From: CAMDPA01 sp965223035
Lineage (GTDB): Bacteria; Pseudomonadota; Alphaproteobacteria; Rhizobiales; Hyphomicrobiaceae
Reading direction: 5' to 3'
NCBI GenBank assembly: GCA_965223035.1
Contig: OZ244980.1
Location: 5,580,001-5,644,000 of the forward strand
Length of the DNA stretch: 64,000 nucleotides
Shown: positions 51,565 to 60,536 of the stretch, piece by piece
Layout: each line of letters begins with the position of its first letter
Position numbering within the stretch: position 1 is the stretch's first letter
Notes under the pieces: model-generated
What the model saw: the letters and a program-made list of their open reading frames with translations, nothing else
What the model was told of the DNA's origin: nothing
Database searches by the model: none
Made by a program: the position numbers and the translations under genes

Positions 51565-52593
51565 GTGGGGGTGCAAATCGCAACGATCGTGCTCGCGGCG
51601 CAAGATGATACCTCGGGCCTCGCCCGGCAGCTGAGCAGCTGGAAACCGGAGCGTATTCGCAAGCTCGCGCTGCTTTATAAGGTCGAGGGCGAGTATCAGG
51701 ACGGCTCGCGCGAGCGCGCGCGCAATGCCGCCTTCACCGTGCTGCGCGAGCATGGACTGGAGCACCGGGCGGAGATGGTGACGGTGGTGGGATGCGAGGG
51801 TCTGGCCACGCCTTTCGGCTACGTGTTGGCCGACATCGACGACGGTAAAACAACCGATCGCTCCAAGCGTTTGGCCATTGGCTTGGCGCACGGGCCGATC
51901 CCTGCTGACGACGATCTCGACCGGGCGGCTTTCAAGCTGCACGTCGCCAAGGTGGTGACGGCGGCAGTAGCCGACGCTGAGCTCAAGCCGGCCGATGTCG
52001 TCACCGCGATTGTCAACACACCGCAACCGATGCGCGGTGATATCGGCGCGCGCGGCCGCAAGGCGAGGGCCGTCGCAGCGCTGGGTGCCGGGATCGGCTT
52101 GGGTGAGATCGAGGCGGGGAAGGTTCGCGAGACCGCCCTAATGGCGGCCCATGATCTTTTCACCCGGCGGGTTCAAACGTTTGCGGGGCCCACCGTGAAG
52201 CAAGTGGAGGCGATCGTCATCGGCAACCGCGCCGGCGCGGGCGGTGATTTCATCGCGTGCTCGACGGTGACCAGCGATCTCGCCGACATGCGACCGCTAA
52301 AGCGCATGCTGGTCAAGGCAGGGTTGACGCTTGATCGCAATGGCGAGATCGCGACGCCGAAACGCATTGCGGCGATGATCGTGAAGTCCGGAATCCCGGC
52401 CGACGGTGTGATCCATGGCCGTCGCACCACCTTGTTCGAGCCCGGCCTAGCGGTTGAAAAGCACGTGCGCGCCGCCCAATCCGGACTGATGGCCGGTCTG
52501 CTCGGTACCACCTGCGCGTTCAACACATTCGACCCTATTCACCAGTGCCCGGTCGGTGGCTCGGCGGCCTGCGCCATCGTCCGCGCGGGATAG
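51565..52593 (+). CDS. Cyanuric acid amidohydrolase/barbiturase-family protein with diverged active site
   Basis: This 342-residue protein follows the three-repeat AtzD/barbiturase layout: YKVEGEYQDGSRERARNAAF (domain 1), RLAIGLAHGPIPADDDLDRA, VTAIVNTPQPMRGDIGARGR then ALGAGIGLGEI (domain 2), and PADGVIHGRRTTLFEP, HVRAAQSGLMAGLLG, CPVGGSAACAIVRAG (domain 3). Family enzymes use one Ser-Lys pair per repeat to open a cyclic amide ring. Here the domain-2 lysine position reads Asn (IVNTP for V-K-C-P), and the serines before T-E-G and in the S-S-S-G-V block are not conserved. The substrate or even catalysis may differ. GTG 51565 follows AAGGGAG. Confidence 0.75.
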   Translation: MGVQIATIVLAAQDDTSGLARQLSSWKPERIRKLALLYKVEGEYQDGSRERARNAAFTVLREHGLEHRAEMVTVVGCEGLATPFGYVLADIDDGKTTDRSKRLAIGLAHGPIPADDDLDRAAFKLHVAKVVTAAVADAELKPADVVTAIVNTPQPMRGDIGARGRKARAVAALGAGIGLGEIEAGKVRETALMAAHDLFTRRVQTFAGPTVKQVEAIVIGNRAGAGGDFIACSTVTSDLADMRPLKRMLVKAGLTLDRNGEIATPKRIAAMIVKSGIPADGVIHGRRTTLFEPGLAVEKHVRAAQSGLMAGLLGTTCAFNTFDPIHQCPVGGSAACAIVRAG

Positions 52594-52650
52594 CCAGATG
52601 GCCATCGGCTACGCAGCACAGTCGGGGCCGACGCGACCAAGAGGTGCAAC

Positions 52651-53097
52651 ATGCCAACCTTCAAAGGCGGCTGCCAATGTGGCGCAGTTCGTTACACGCT
52701 CAACGTGGAAAGGTTTGTGATCTACGCGTGCCACTGCTTGGAGTGCCAAAAACAATCGGCCTCGGCGTTCGGATTGTCGGTGCCGATCCAGTTGGCAGAC
52801 CTTGACATCAGCGGTGCGCTGAGAGCCTACGAGCGCGACACCGCCAGCGGTGGACGGACGGCATGCTGGTTTTGCCCGGCCTGTGGCAGCCGGCTCTACC
52901 ATCAGCCCAAGGCGGCGCCCGATCGGGCCACGTTGAAGGGCGGCACGCTCGACGATACCAGTGCACTGAAGGTGGCCGGCCATCTTTGGGTCTGTCGCAA
53001 GCAGCCGTGGGTGAAATTGGACCCATCGGCCCCGGCCTACGACACGCAGCCGACCGACCTCAGCGTTTGGCGCCAACAACTGTCGGCAGGCGGATGA
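52651..53097 (+). CDS. GFA/CENP-V-domain zinc protein
   Basis: This 148-residue single-domain protein has the full GFA zinc set: GGCQCGAVRY, ACHCLECQKQSASAFG and WFCPACGSRLYHQ. The name comes from glutathione-dependent formaldehyde-activating enzyme, but most family members have unknown activity. ATG 52651 follows AAGAGG. It lies 57 bases after the ring-opening amidohydrolase on the same strand, so it is probably co-transcribed. The long GTLDDTSALKVAGHLWVCRK then QPWVKLD tail is usual for the group. Confidence 0.9.
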   Translation: MPTFKGGCQCGAVRYTLNVERFVIYACHCLECQKQSASAFGLSVPIQLADLDISGALRAYERDTASGGRTACWFCPACGSRLYHQPKAAPDRATLKGGTLDDTSALKVAGHLWVCRKQPWVKLDPSAPAYDTQPTDLSVWRQQLSAGG

Positions 53098-53101
53098 GCC
53101 C

Positions 53102-53932
53102 GTGGACTGCGAGGTCAGGCCTCTGCCGATCTTCGAGACGGCCATCATGGTGGCCCTCTTCACCTATTCCAATCTCGTTTATTTGGCCAGAATCGCTTGG
53201 CTCGGCGTTGTCGTGCTGTTGGTGGCTAGATCATCTTTGCGCCTTTAATCGGAACCGCAAAGCCGATTCCGATTAAAGGCAGGTTGCTCTAGCTTGCTGC
53301 TCAGACAAGTGGACGGCGTGACCTACAGTGTGCTCACGCTGCTGTGCTGGGTGCTTTTTGTGCTCGTGGGGGCGATGATCGCCGTGGCGTGGAGTCGCTT
53401 CATCTTGCTCGGCGAGCGCCAGGCGCAAGCCTGGTATTTTGACATTGACCGGCGAATACTGATCTACGCCGGCTACAATGTCCTTCTCGCTGTCTGCATA
53501 ACGGTGATCTACATCCCGGTACTGATCGTTGCGTTGCTGACATCCGCCAGGCTGTGGATCCTGGCGGCCTTGCTGGTTTGCACTGTGATCGCGCTCCGGA
53601 TCGCGGCCAGGCTCGGCCTGATCCTCCCGGCCAAAGCACTGGCGTCGCGCAACGTAACGCTGAATAGCGTTTGGGCGATGACCGCCCCCCATGGCTGGAC
53701 GCTGCTCGCTGGCCGGTTGCTGGCGACGTTGGCCATGGTGCCGCTGTACCTGTTGGCTGCCCTTGCCGGTATCGCGCTGCAAGCGTCAGGGTTGGGGCCA
53801 ACCAGCGGGGTTCATCAATTGATCGGCATCGTGTCCGGGATCGCCGGTGGTGCCGTGCACATGGCGTTCCTGTCGTTGGCGTTCCGACACATTTACGGGC
53901 TGAGCCCTCATCTGCCGCAAGCGCGGGTGTGA
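53102..53932 (+). pseudogene. Polytopic membrane-protein gene split by a family A element
   Basis: The first part (GTG 53102) encodes IFETAIMVALFTYSNLVYLA then RIAWLGVVVLLVA, and reads into the repeat, where it meets TAA. After the repeat the same frame resumes at 53293 with LLLRQVDGVTYSVLTLLCWV and LVGAMIAVAWSRFILLGERQ, through about five more hydrophobic segments to RHIYGLSPHLPQARV. Removing the repeat with one CTAG joins A-S-L-L-L and restores an open frame of 255 residues. The second part alone (TTG 53294, 212 residues) might still be translated. The AVAW-RF-LLGE motif is familiar from uncharacterised alphaproteobacterial membrane proteins; function unknown. Confidence 0.82.
53226..53292 (+). 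repeat. Family A element, 67-bp single-hairpin hybrid inserted in a gene (copy A13)
   Basis: CTAGATCATCTTTGCGCCTT (hairpin-1 end), AATCGGAACC paired loosely with GATTCCGATT, and GGCAGGTTGCTCTAG (hairpin-2 end). CTAG flanks it on both sides, so the net insertion is 63 bp, exactly 21 codons. Confidence 0.93.
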
Positions 53933-53933
53933 A

Positions 53934-54028
53934 TAGCCGGCCGCCCACGCTCGATTGTTTCGGCCATTGGCGGAATCGCCTGACCGGACGGGGAGCGGGA
54001 TGGTTCGAGCTCACTCTGAATAACTATC
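53934..54028. repeat. Family B repeat (copy 6)
   Basis: GCCGGCCGCCCACGCTCG, the centre TTTCGGCCATTGGCGGAA, and GACGGGGAGCGGGATGGTTC then GAGCTCACTCTGA. It lies between convergent genes. Confidence 0.5.
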
Positions 54029-54040
54029 GGGAAAGGGCGA

Positions 54041-54850
54041 TCACGTCCCGGTAAACTTCGGCTTACGCTTTTCCATGAAAGCACGGCGGCCTTCGATGTA
54101 GTCATCGGAGTCGAAGCAAGCCTCCACCAGCGCCTCGACACGTGCGAGATCTTGTTCGCCAGGCGGCTTCGAGCGTTCACGGGCGGCGGCCTTGATGGCG
54201 GCGATGGTCAATGGCGCGTTGTCGCAAATCTGGCCCGTTATCTCGTTGATCGCGGCGTCGAGTTCGCCAACCGGCACGACGCGATTGACCAGGCCGATGC
54301 GCAGCGCTTCCTCGGCGGTGAATTGGCGCGCCGTGAAGAACATCTCCATGGCGAAGGCGATGCCGACGATCTCGGCCAACCGATTGACCCCGGTGGCGCC
54401 ATAGCCAAGGCCAAGCCGCGCAGCGGGCACACCGAACCGTGCGTCCTCGGAGCAAATGCGCAGATCGCAACAGGCCGCCAGGTTCATACCGCCGCCAATG
54501 CAATAGCCCTGGATCTTGGCGATCGTTGGTTTTGGAAAGTTATAGAGCTGCTGATAGGCGCGGCCACCGATTTCAGAATACCGCTTTTGCGCCTCGGCGC
54601 TGGCGCGCTCGCTTTCGAACTTGGAGATGTCGGCGCCCGAGACGAACGCTTTGCCGCCAGCACCGCTGATCACCAGCACCCGCAGCGCTGGATCGGCGGC
54701 GAATTGGCTCAACAGGTCGCTCATGCGCGCCCACATTTCGAGCGAAACCGCATTGCGCCGAGCCGGGTTATTGAACACGATTTGGCCGACCCCACCCTGG
54801 CTGCTGGCGAGCAGTTTTGCTTCTACGGAGGGCTCTTGGCGTTCGGACAT
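54041..54850 (-). CDS. Enoyl-CoA hydratase/isomerase-family protein
   Basis: This 269-residue crotonase-fold enzyme has the first oxyanion loop GKAFVSGADISKFESE and the second IQGYCIGGGMNLAACCDLRI then CSEDARFGVPAARLGLGYG. The position of the usual second catalytic Glu falls in the ARLGLGYGATGVNRLAEIVG helix and is not conserved, so the reaction may not be plain hydration. ATG 54850 is used; the longer frame to 54967 runs through a Pro/Ser-rich stretch. It is downstream of a CoA-transferase on the same strand with 40 bases between, suggesting breakdown of a CoA-activated carboxylic acid. Confidence 0.88.
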   Translation of the reverse strand: MSERQEPSVEAKLLASSQGGVGQIVFNNPARRNAVSLEMWARMSDLLSQFAADPALRVLVISGAGGKAFVSGADISKFESERASAEAQKRYSEIGGRAYQQLYNFPKPTIAKIQGYCIGGGMNLAACCDLRICSEDARFGVPAARLGLGYGATGVNRLAEIVGIAFAMEMFFTARQFTAEEALRIGLVNRVVPVGELDAAINEITGQICDNAPLTIAAIKAAARERSKPPGEQDLARVEALVEACFDSDDYIEGRRAFMEKRKPKFTGT

Positions 54851-54890
54851 AAGGCGAACCTCGTCTGTCGGCGGGCTAGGACTTGGCGGG

Positions 54891-56129
54891 TTAGGACTTG
54901 GCGGGCTTTGGCGCCGCGCCTGGCGGCGATCCGAGCTGAATGGCGCCGGCCGCGGCCAGCTGCTCAACCTCGCCGGCTGAATATCCGACCTCTTCGAGCA
55001 CCTCCGCGGTGTGCTCGCCAGCGCCGGGTGGCGGTCGGCGCACAGACCAGTTGGACCGGCTCATTTGGATCGCTTGGGCGACGATCTGGCTTCGGCCGCG
55101 CTCGCGGCTGTCGACGTCGGCGGCCATTCCCAGATGCTGCACCTGTGGGTCCGCGAACACCTTGTCGATGGTGTGGATCTCGCCACACGGCACGCCGGCC
55201 GCGTTCAACCGTTCGATCCAATAAGCCGAGGTCTGCTTCATCGTATGCTGGCCGATGATGGCGTTGAGGCTCGCACGATGGGTGGAGCGGGCGGCGCCAT
55301 CGGCGAACTCCGGCGCGTCCAACTGGGGATCGGCGAGCAGCTGTTTCAGTCGCCGCCACAGGTCCTCGCCGGCCGAGGCGATGTTGATGTGGCCGTCGGC
55401 GGTCTTGAACACGCCGGTCGGGATGGTGGTCGGGTGGTCATTCCCGGTCTGGCTGGGCACCTCGTGATCCATCAGCCAACGCGCCGCTTGAAAATCCAGC
55501 ATGAACACCTGCGCCTGCAGCAATGAGGACTGCACCCATTGGCCTGTTCCGGAGCGTTCCCGCTCCAACAGGGCCATCAAGATGCCCTGCGCGCTCAACA
55601 GCCCGGCGGTGAGATCCGCCAGCGGAATACCCACCCGCATCGGCCCACGCCCCGGCTCGCCGGTGATCGACATCAAGCCACCGAGCCCTTGCGCGATCTG
55701 ATCAAGACCAGGCCGATCGACGTAGGGCCCGTCCTGCCCGAACCCGGAGATCGACGCCAAAATGATGCGCGGATTGATGGCGGCGAGACTTTGATAATCG
55801 ATCCCGAGGCGGCCCTTGACGTCGGGCCGATAATTCTCGACCACCACGTCGGCCCGCGACACCAAGCGGCCGAACACCTCGAGACCGGCCGGCTGCTTGA
55901 GGTCGATGGCGATCGCCCGCTTGTTGCGATGCAGGTTCTGGAAGTCGGAACCGGCGCGCGGGCCGCCCAATTGGCCGCCAGCGCCGGCGGCGGTGACCGG
56001 CGCCTCGACCCGGATCACGTTGGCACCCCAATCGGCCAGCTGGCGCACGCAGGTCGGCCCGGCGCGCACCCGGGTCAGATCGAGCACGGTGTAGGGTTTC
56101 AGCACGTCGCTGGCAGGCTCGAACGGCAT
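54891..56129 (-). CDS. Class III (CaiB/BaiF) CoA-transferase
   Basis: This 412-residue enzyme moves CoA between carboxylic acids through an aspartyl-CoA intermediate. The N-terminal Rossmann part has LTRVRAGPTCVRQLADWGAN then VIRVEAP and FQNLHRNKRAIAIDLKQPAG. The nucleophilic aspartate is in YVDRPGLDQIAQGLGGLMS. Other family blocks are RVGIPLADLTAGLLSAQGIL, IPTGVFKTADGHINIASAGE and AGVPCGEIHTIDKVFADPQV. ATG 56129 gives the normal start; upstream codons overlap the alaS end. It lies 91 bases downstream of alaS and 40 upstream of the enoyl-CoA hydratase gene. Confidence 0.92.
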   Translation of the reverse strand: MPFEPASDVLKPYTVLDLTRVRAGPTCVRQLADWGANVIRVEAPVTAAGAGGQLGGPRAGSDFQNLHRNKRAIAIDLKQPAGLEVFGRLVSRADVVVENYRPDVKGRLGIDYQSLAAINPRIILASISGFGQDGPYVDRPGLDQIAQGLGGLMSITGEPGRGPMRVGIPLADLTAGLLSAQGILMALLERERSGTGQWVQSSLLQAQVFMLDFQAARWLMDHEVPSQTGNDHPTTIPTGVFKTADGHINIASAGEDLWRRLKQLLADPQLDAPEFADGAARSTHRASLNAIIGQHTMKQTSAYWIERLNAAGVPCGEIHTIDKVFADPQVQHLGMAADVDSRERGRSQIVAQAIQMSRSNWSVRRPPPGAGEHTAEVLEEVGYSAGEVEQLAAAGAIQLGSPPGAAPKPAKS

Positions 56130-56220
56130 CGACAGGCGCTCCGGCGTTCTACGGTACGGCGAAAACGTTGGCGCGGCGAGGTTCGCGCTGTCAACTGCTT
56201 GTGGCGGGGCGCCGCCGGCT

Positions 56221-58917
56221 TCACTCGGCCAGCCGGGCCTCGATGGCGTCGAGCGCGGCGGCCGCCTTGCTGCCGTCCGGACCACCGGCCTGGGCCATGT
56301 CGGGTCGGCCGCCGCCACCTTTGCCGCCGAGCGCCTCGGCACCGGCGCGCACCAATTCTACCGCATTGTAGGTCGCCACCAAATCCTTGGTGACGCCGAC
56401 CGCGAGCCCGGCCTTGCCATCCTCGGTGACGCCGACGATGGCAACCACGCCGGTGCCCACTTGCTGCTTGCCGTCATCGACCAGACCACGCAGGTCCTTC
56501 GGGTTCAGGCCCTGGACGGTGCGCGACAACAGCTTGATGCCACCGACCTGCTTGATCGGTGTAGCTGGCTGCGCCGCCGATCCATTACCGCCGGTGGCGC
56601 CGGCCAAAGCCACTTGACGCTTGGCCTCCGTCAGTTGACGTTCCAGCGCCCGGCGCTCCTCAACCAGCGCCTTGACGCGGTCGACCACGTCCTCGGACTT
56701 GGTGCGCAAAAGACCTGCCAGCTCGCGCACGCGCTCGTCCTGGCAGGTCAGATAGGCGCGTGCCCCGTCGCCGGTGAGCGCCTCGATGCGGCGCACGCCG
56801 GCCGCCGACGCGGCTTCCGCCACAACTTTGATCAGCCCGATGTCGCCGGTGCGCTGGACATGGGTGCCGCCACATAGCTCGACCGACCACGCCTTGTTGG
56901 CCGCCGCTCCGGCCGCCGGCGCACCCATCGACACCACGCGCACCTCATCGCCGTACTTTTCGCCGAACAGCGCCATGGCGCCCGACTCCAACGCGTCGTC
57001 AAGCGCCATCAACCGCGTCTCAACCGGCGCGTTCTGCTGCACGATCGCGTTGGCCAGCTGCTCGATGGCGACCACTTCTTCGGGCGTAACCGGCTTGGTA
57101 TGGGAGAAATCGAAACGCAGCCGCTCCGGCGACACCAGCGAGCCCTTTTGCGCGACATGGGTGCCGAGCACCTGACGCAGCGCCTCATGCAGCAGGTGGG
57201 TGGCGGAGTGGTTGGCGCGCGTTGCCGAGCGCGAGCGGTGATCCACCACCAGCCCAACGGCATCGCCGGCCTGAAACGTCCCCTGCTCGACGCGTCCCCA
57301 GTGCACGGTGAGATCACCCAGCTTCTTCTGGGTGTCGGTCACCTGAAACACTGCCCCATCGTTGCCCCGGATCACCCCTTCGTCGCCAACCTGGCCGCCG
57401 GCCTCGCCGTAAAACGGCGTTTGATTGAGCACCATCGCGCCGTCTTCACCGGCTTTCAGCGTGGCGGTTTCACGGCCCTGTGCAACGATGGCACGCAGTT
57501 CGCCCTCTGCCGTCTCGGTGTCATAGCCCAAAAACTCGGTGGCGCCCTCACGCTCCTTGATCTCGAACCAGACGGTCTCGGTGACGGCCTCACCGGAACC
57601 CTTCCAGGCCCGCCGCGCCTCCTCACGCTGCTCCTCCATCGCCGCGCTAAAACCATCCAGATCGACCGCAATGCCGCGCTGGCGCAATGCATCTTGGGTT
57701 AGGTCAAGCGGAAAACCGTAGGTGTCATACAAGCGAAAAGCGGTCTCGCCTGAGAACGTGTCGCCGGTTTGCAGCTGTGCGGAGGCCTCGGCCAACAAAC
57801 CGAGCCCACGCTCCAAAGTCTTGCGGAACCGGGTTTCCTCAAGCTTCAGCGTTTCGGTGATAAGCCCCTGGGCACGGCCCAGTTCCGGATAGGCTTCGCC
57901 CATCTGTCGGACCAGCACCGGAACCAGCCGATACATCAGCGGTTGCTCTGCGCCCAACAGGTGGGCGTGACGCATGGCCCTGCGCATAATCCGGCGCAAC
58001 ACATAGCCGCGGCCCTCGTTGAGAGGCAACACGCCGTCGGCGATCAGAAAGCTGGCGGCGCGCAGATGATCGGCGATCACACGGTGCGAATAGATGTGCT
58101 CGCCTTCGGCGGCGACGCCGGTCGCCTCCACCGAAGCCGCAATCAGCGCCTTGAACAAATCGGTCTGATAGTTGTCGTGGGTGCCCTGCAACACCGCCGC
58201 GATGCGCTCCAGGCCCATGCCGGTATCGATCGACGGCTTGGGCAGCGCGATACGCTCGTCCGGCGCCAGCTGCTCAAACTGCATGAACACCAAGTTCCAG
58301 ATCTCGATGAAGCGATCGCCGTCTTCGTCCGGCGAGCCCGGCGGACCGCCGGGAATATGCGGCCCGTGATCGAAAAAGATCTCCGAGCACGGCCCGCACG
58401 GTCCGGTATCACCCATCTGCCAAAAGTTGTCGGCGGTGGCGATGCGTACGATCTTGTCATCGCCGAAACCGGTGAGCTTCTTCCAGATCCGATAAGCCTC
58501 GTCGTCCGCATCGAAAACCGTCACCATCAGCCGTTTGGGATCGATCGCGAACTCTTTGGTGATCAGCGTCCATGCCAGTTCGATCGCCTGCTCCTTGAAG
58601 TAGTCGCCGAACGAAAAATTGCCGAGCATCTCGAAAAACGTGTGATGCCGGGCGGTGTAGCCGACGTTGTCGAGATCGTTGTGCTTGCCGCCAGCGCGCA
58701 CGCATTTCTGCGCGGTCACGGCGCGGGTATAGGGTCGCAGCTCCTGGCCGGTGAACACGCTCTTGAACTGCACCATGCCGGCGTTGGTGAACATAAGCGT
58801 TGGATCGTTGCGCGGAACCAGCGGCGAGGAGGGCACAACCTCGTGGCCGTTGTTCGCAAAGAAATCCAAAAAAGCGCTGCGGATCTCATTGACGCCGCCT
58901 CTGGTCAGGCCGCTCAT
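56221..58917 (-). CDS. alaS: Alanine-tRNA ligase
   Basis: This 898-residue class II synthetase is slightly longer than the usual ~875. The catalytic N-terminus starts SGLTRGGVNEIRSAFLDFFA and includes motif-1/2 segments (PTLMFTNAGMVQFKSVFTGQ, RHHTFFEMLGNFSFGDYFKE). The editing domain has HSATHLLHEALRQVLGTHV and the zinc-binding CGGTHVQRTGDIGLIKVVAE. The C-Ala domain ends GKGGGGRPDMAQAGGPDGSK. ATG 58917 is preferred to TTG 58935. It charges tRNA-Ala and clears mischarged Ser and Gly. The recA gene that often precedes alaS in Alphaproteobacteria is not adjacent; pgk is the divergent neighbour. Confidence 0.97.
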   Translation of the reverse strand: MSGLTRGGVNEIRSAFLDFFANNGHEVVPSSPLVPRNDPTLMFTNAGMVQFKSVFTGQELRPYTRAVTAQKCVRAGGKHNDLDNVGYTARHHTFFEMLGNFSFGDYFKEQAIELAWTLITKEFAIDPKRLMVTVFDADDEAYRIWKKLTGFGDDKIVRIATADNFWQMGDTGPCGPCSEIFFDHGPHIPGGPPGSPDEDGDRFIEIWNLVFMQFEQLAPDERIALPKPSIDTGMGLERIAAVLQGTHDNYQTDLFKALIAASVEATGVAAEGEHIYSHRVIADHLRAASFLIADGVLPLNEGRGYVLRRIMRRAMRHAHLLGAEQPLMYRLVPVLVRQMGEAYPELGRAQGLITETLKLEETRFRKTLERGLGLLAEASAQLQTGDTFSGETAFRLYDTYGFPLDLTQDALRQRGIAVDLDGFSAAMEEQREEARRAWKGSGEAVTETVWFEIKEREGATEFLGYDTETAEGELRAIVAQGRETATLKAGEDGAMVLNQTPFYGEAGGQVGDEGVIRGNDGAVFQVTDTQKKLGDLTVHWGRVEQGTFQAGDAVGLVVDHRSRSATRANHSATHLLHEALRQVLGTHVAQKGSLVSPERLRFDFSHTKPVTPEEVVAIEQLANAIVQQNAPVETRLMALDDALESGAMALFGEKYGDEVRVVSMGAPAAGAAANKAWSVELCGGTHVQRTGDIGLIKVVAEAASAAGVRRIEALTGDGARAYLTCQDERVRELAGLLRTKSEDVVDRVKALVEERRALERQLTEAKRQVALAGATGGNGSAAQPATPIKQVGGIKLLSRTVQGLNPKDLRGLVDDGKQQVGTGVVAIVGVTEDGKAGLAVGVTKDLVATYNAVELVRAGAEALGGKGGGGRPDMAQAGGPDGSKAAAALDAIEARLAE

Positions 58918-59290
58918 CGATATCTGTGTCCTCAATCGTTGCTGTGATGGCCCACGGTGCGACGGGAAGCGCCGCGATCGTCGGCCGCCCCGCGATCAAC
59001 CAGCTTGCAATGACAGGCCGGCCCGGCCCGAGCGGCACGATAACACGGGCGTGCTGCCCAACGTGGCAGGACCCGTCCATCGCACAGCCGGATTGTTCGA
59101 AGCCACCGTGGCGAGCCATCGGATGTCTTATAGTTGGGGTGCGCGGCTGTCCAGAATAGGCCAGCGGGAACAATTTGCGGCGCGGCGATTTTCCCGCTAG
59201 GGCTTGCCGCCGCCGGCCGATTATGCGCGTATCGAGCGCGGGTCGGGCCCGATCCCCATTTGCTGAGCCATTGCTTGTCCATCGAATTGG

Positions 59291-60502
59291 GTGCCGTTTA
59301 TGGATTTAGATCTTTTGAAGCCGATCGCCGGCGTCGACGTGTCAGGCAAGCGCGCGATCGTTCGCGCCGACCTCAACGTGCCGATCAAAGACGGCCAGGT
59401 CACCGATCTCACCCGGCTGGAACGGCTGGTTCCAGGCCTGCGGGATCTGTCCCAGCGTGGGGCGAAGGTGATCGTCATCTCCCATTTCGGCCGCCCCAAG
59501 GGTCCCGATCCGACGCTCTCATTGAAGCCGGTTGCGGCGGCGCTCGCCGGCGTGATGGGGGCGCCGGTGCAGTTCGGTGAACACTGCATCGGCGAAGCGG
59601 CCGCCACCCAAATCGACGGTTTGCCGGACGGCGCCGTAATCGTATTGGAGAACACGCGGTTTTATGCCGGCGAGGAGAAGAATGACGCGTCGCTGGCCGG
59701 CGCGCTCGCCAGCCTCGGCGATCTGTACGTGAACGATGCGTTTTCCGCGGCGCATCGCGCCCACGCCTCGACGGAGGCCATTGCCCACCAGCTTCCGGCC
59801 TATGCCGGCCCGTTGATGATGGAGGAGATCAACGCGTTGCGCACCGCGTTGGAGAACCCCGCAAGACCGACCGCGGCGGTGGTGGGCGGGGCCAAGGTCT
59901 CAACCAAGATTCCGGTGCTGGAGAACCTGTTGGCGAAGGTCGACAAGCTGATCATCGGTGGCGGCATGGCGAACACGTTCCTGCTAGCGCAGGGGCTCGC
60001 CATCGGTCGGTCGCTGGCCGAGCCGGACTTCCAAACGACCGCACGCAGCATTCTCGATCAAGCGCAACGACTGGGCAGAGAGATCGTTCTGCCGGTCGAC
60101 GCGGTGGTCGCAAACGAATTCAAAGCCGGCGCGGCATCGAGGGTGGTGGACGTGGCGGCGACCCCGGCCGATGCCATGATCCTCGATATCGGGCCCAAGT
60201 CGGTGGACCGCCTGACCGCCGTCATCGAGGGCTGCAGAACCCTGTTGTGGAACGGTCCACTGGGCGCATTCGAGATCGCGCCGTTCGGTGAAGGAACCTT
60301 TGCCCTCGCCCGGCAAGCGGCGCGCCTGACCAAGGCGGGCCAGCTCACCTCTATCGCAGGCGGTGGCGATACCGTGGCGGCGCTCAATGCCGCCGGTGTG
60401 ACGGGCGAGTTCACCTATGTGTCCACGGCCGGTGGCGCGTTCCTGGAGTGGCTGGAAGGGCGCGAGCTGCCAGGGGTTGCGGCACTCGCGCGCAGCGCAT
60501 AG
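59291..60502 (+). CDS. pgk: Phosphoglycerate kinase
   Basis: This 403-residue enzyme is of normal length. The N-domain substrate site is KRAIVRADLNVPIKDGQVTD and VISHFGRPKGPDP, with LENTRFYAGEEKND and NDAFSAAHRAHASTE. The C-domain ATP site is AAVVGGAKVSTKIPVLENLL, WNGPLGAFEIAPFGEGT and the closing SIAGGGDTVAALNAAG. It carries out the ATP-forming step of glycolysis. The GTG at 59291 and ATG 59300 are both possible starts; neither has a strong ribosome site. The gap 58918-59290 (373 bases) between divergent alaS and pgk holds both promoters but no clear motif. Confidence 0.96.
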   Translation: MPFMDLDLLKPIAGVDVSGKRAIVRADLNVPIKDGQVTDLTRLERLVPGLRDLSQRGAKVIVISHFGRPKGPDPTLSLKPVAAALAGVMGAPVQFGEHCIGEAAATQIDGLPDGAVIVLENTRFYAGEEKNDASLAGALASLGDLYVNDAFSAAHRAHASTEAIAHQLPAYAGPLMMEEINALRTALENPARPTAAVVGGAKVSTKIPVLENLLAKVDKLIIGGGMANTFLLAQGLAIGRSLAEPDFQTTARSILDQAQRLGREIVLPVDAVVANEFKAGAASRVVDVAATPADAMILDIGPKSVDRLTAVIEGCRTLLWNGPLGAFEIAPFGEGTFALARQAARLTKAGQLTSIAGGGDTVAALNAAGVTGEFTYVSTAGGAFLEWLEGRELPGVAALARSA

Positions 60503-60536
60503 CGGCGGCTTACAGCATGTCGGCCTGAGCCGGAAG

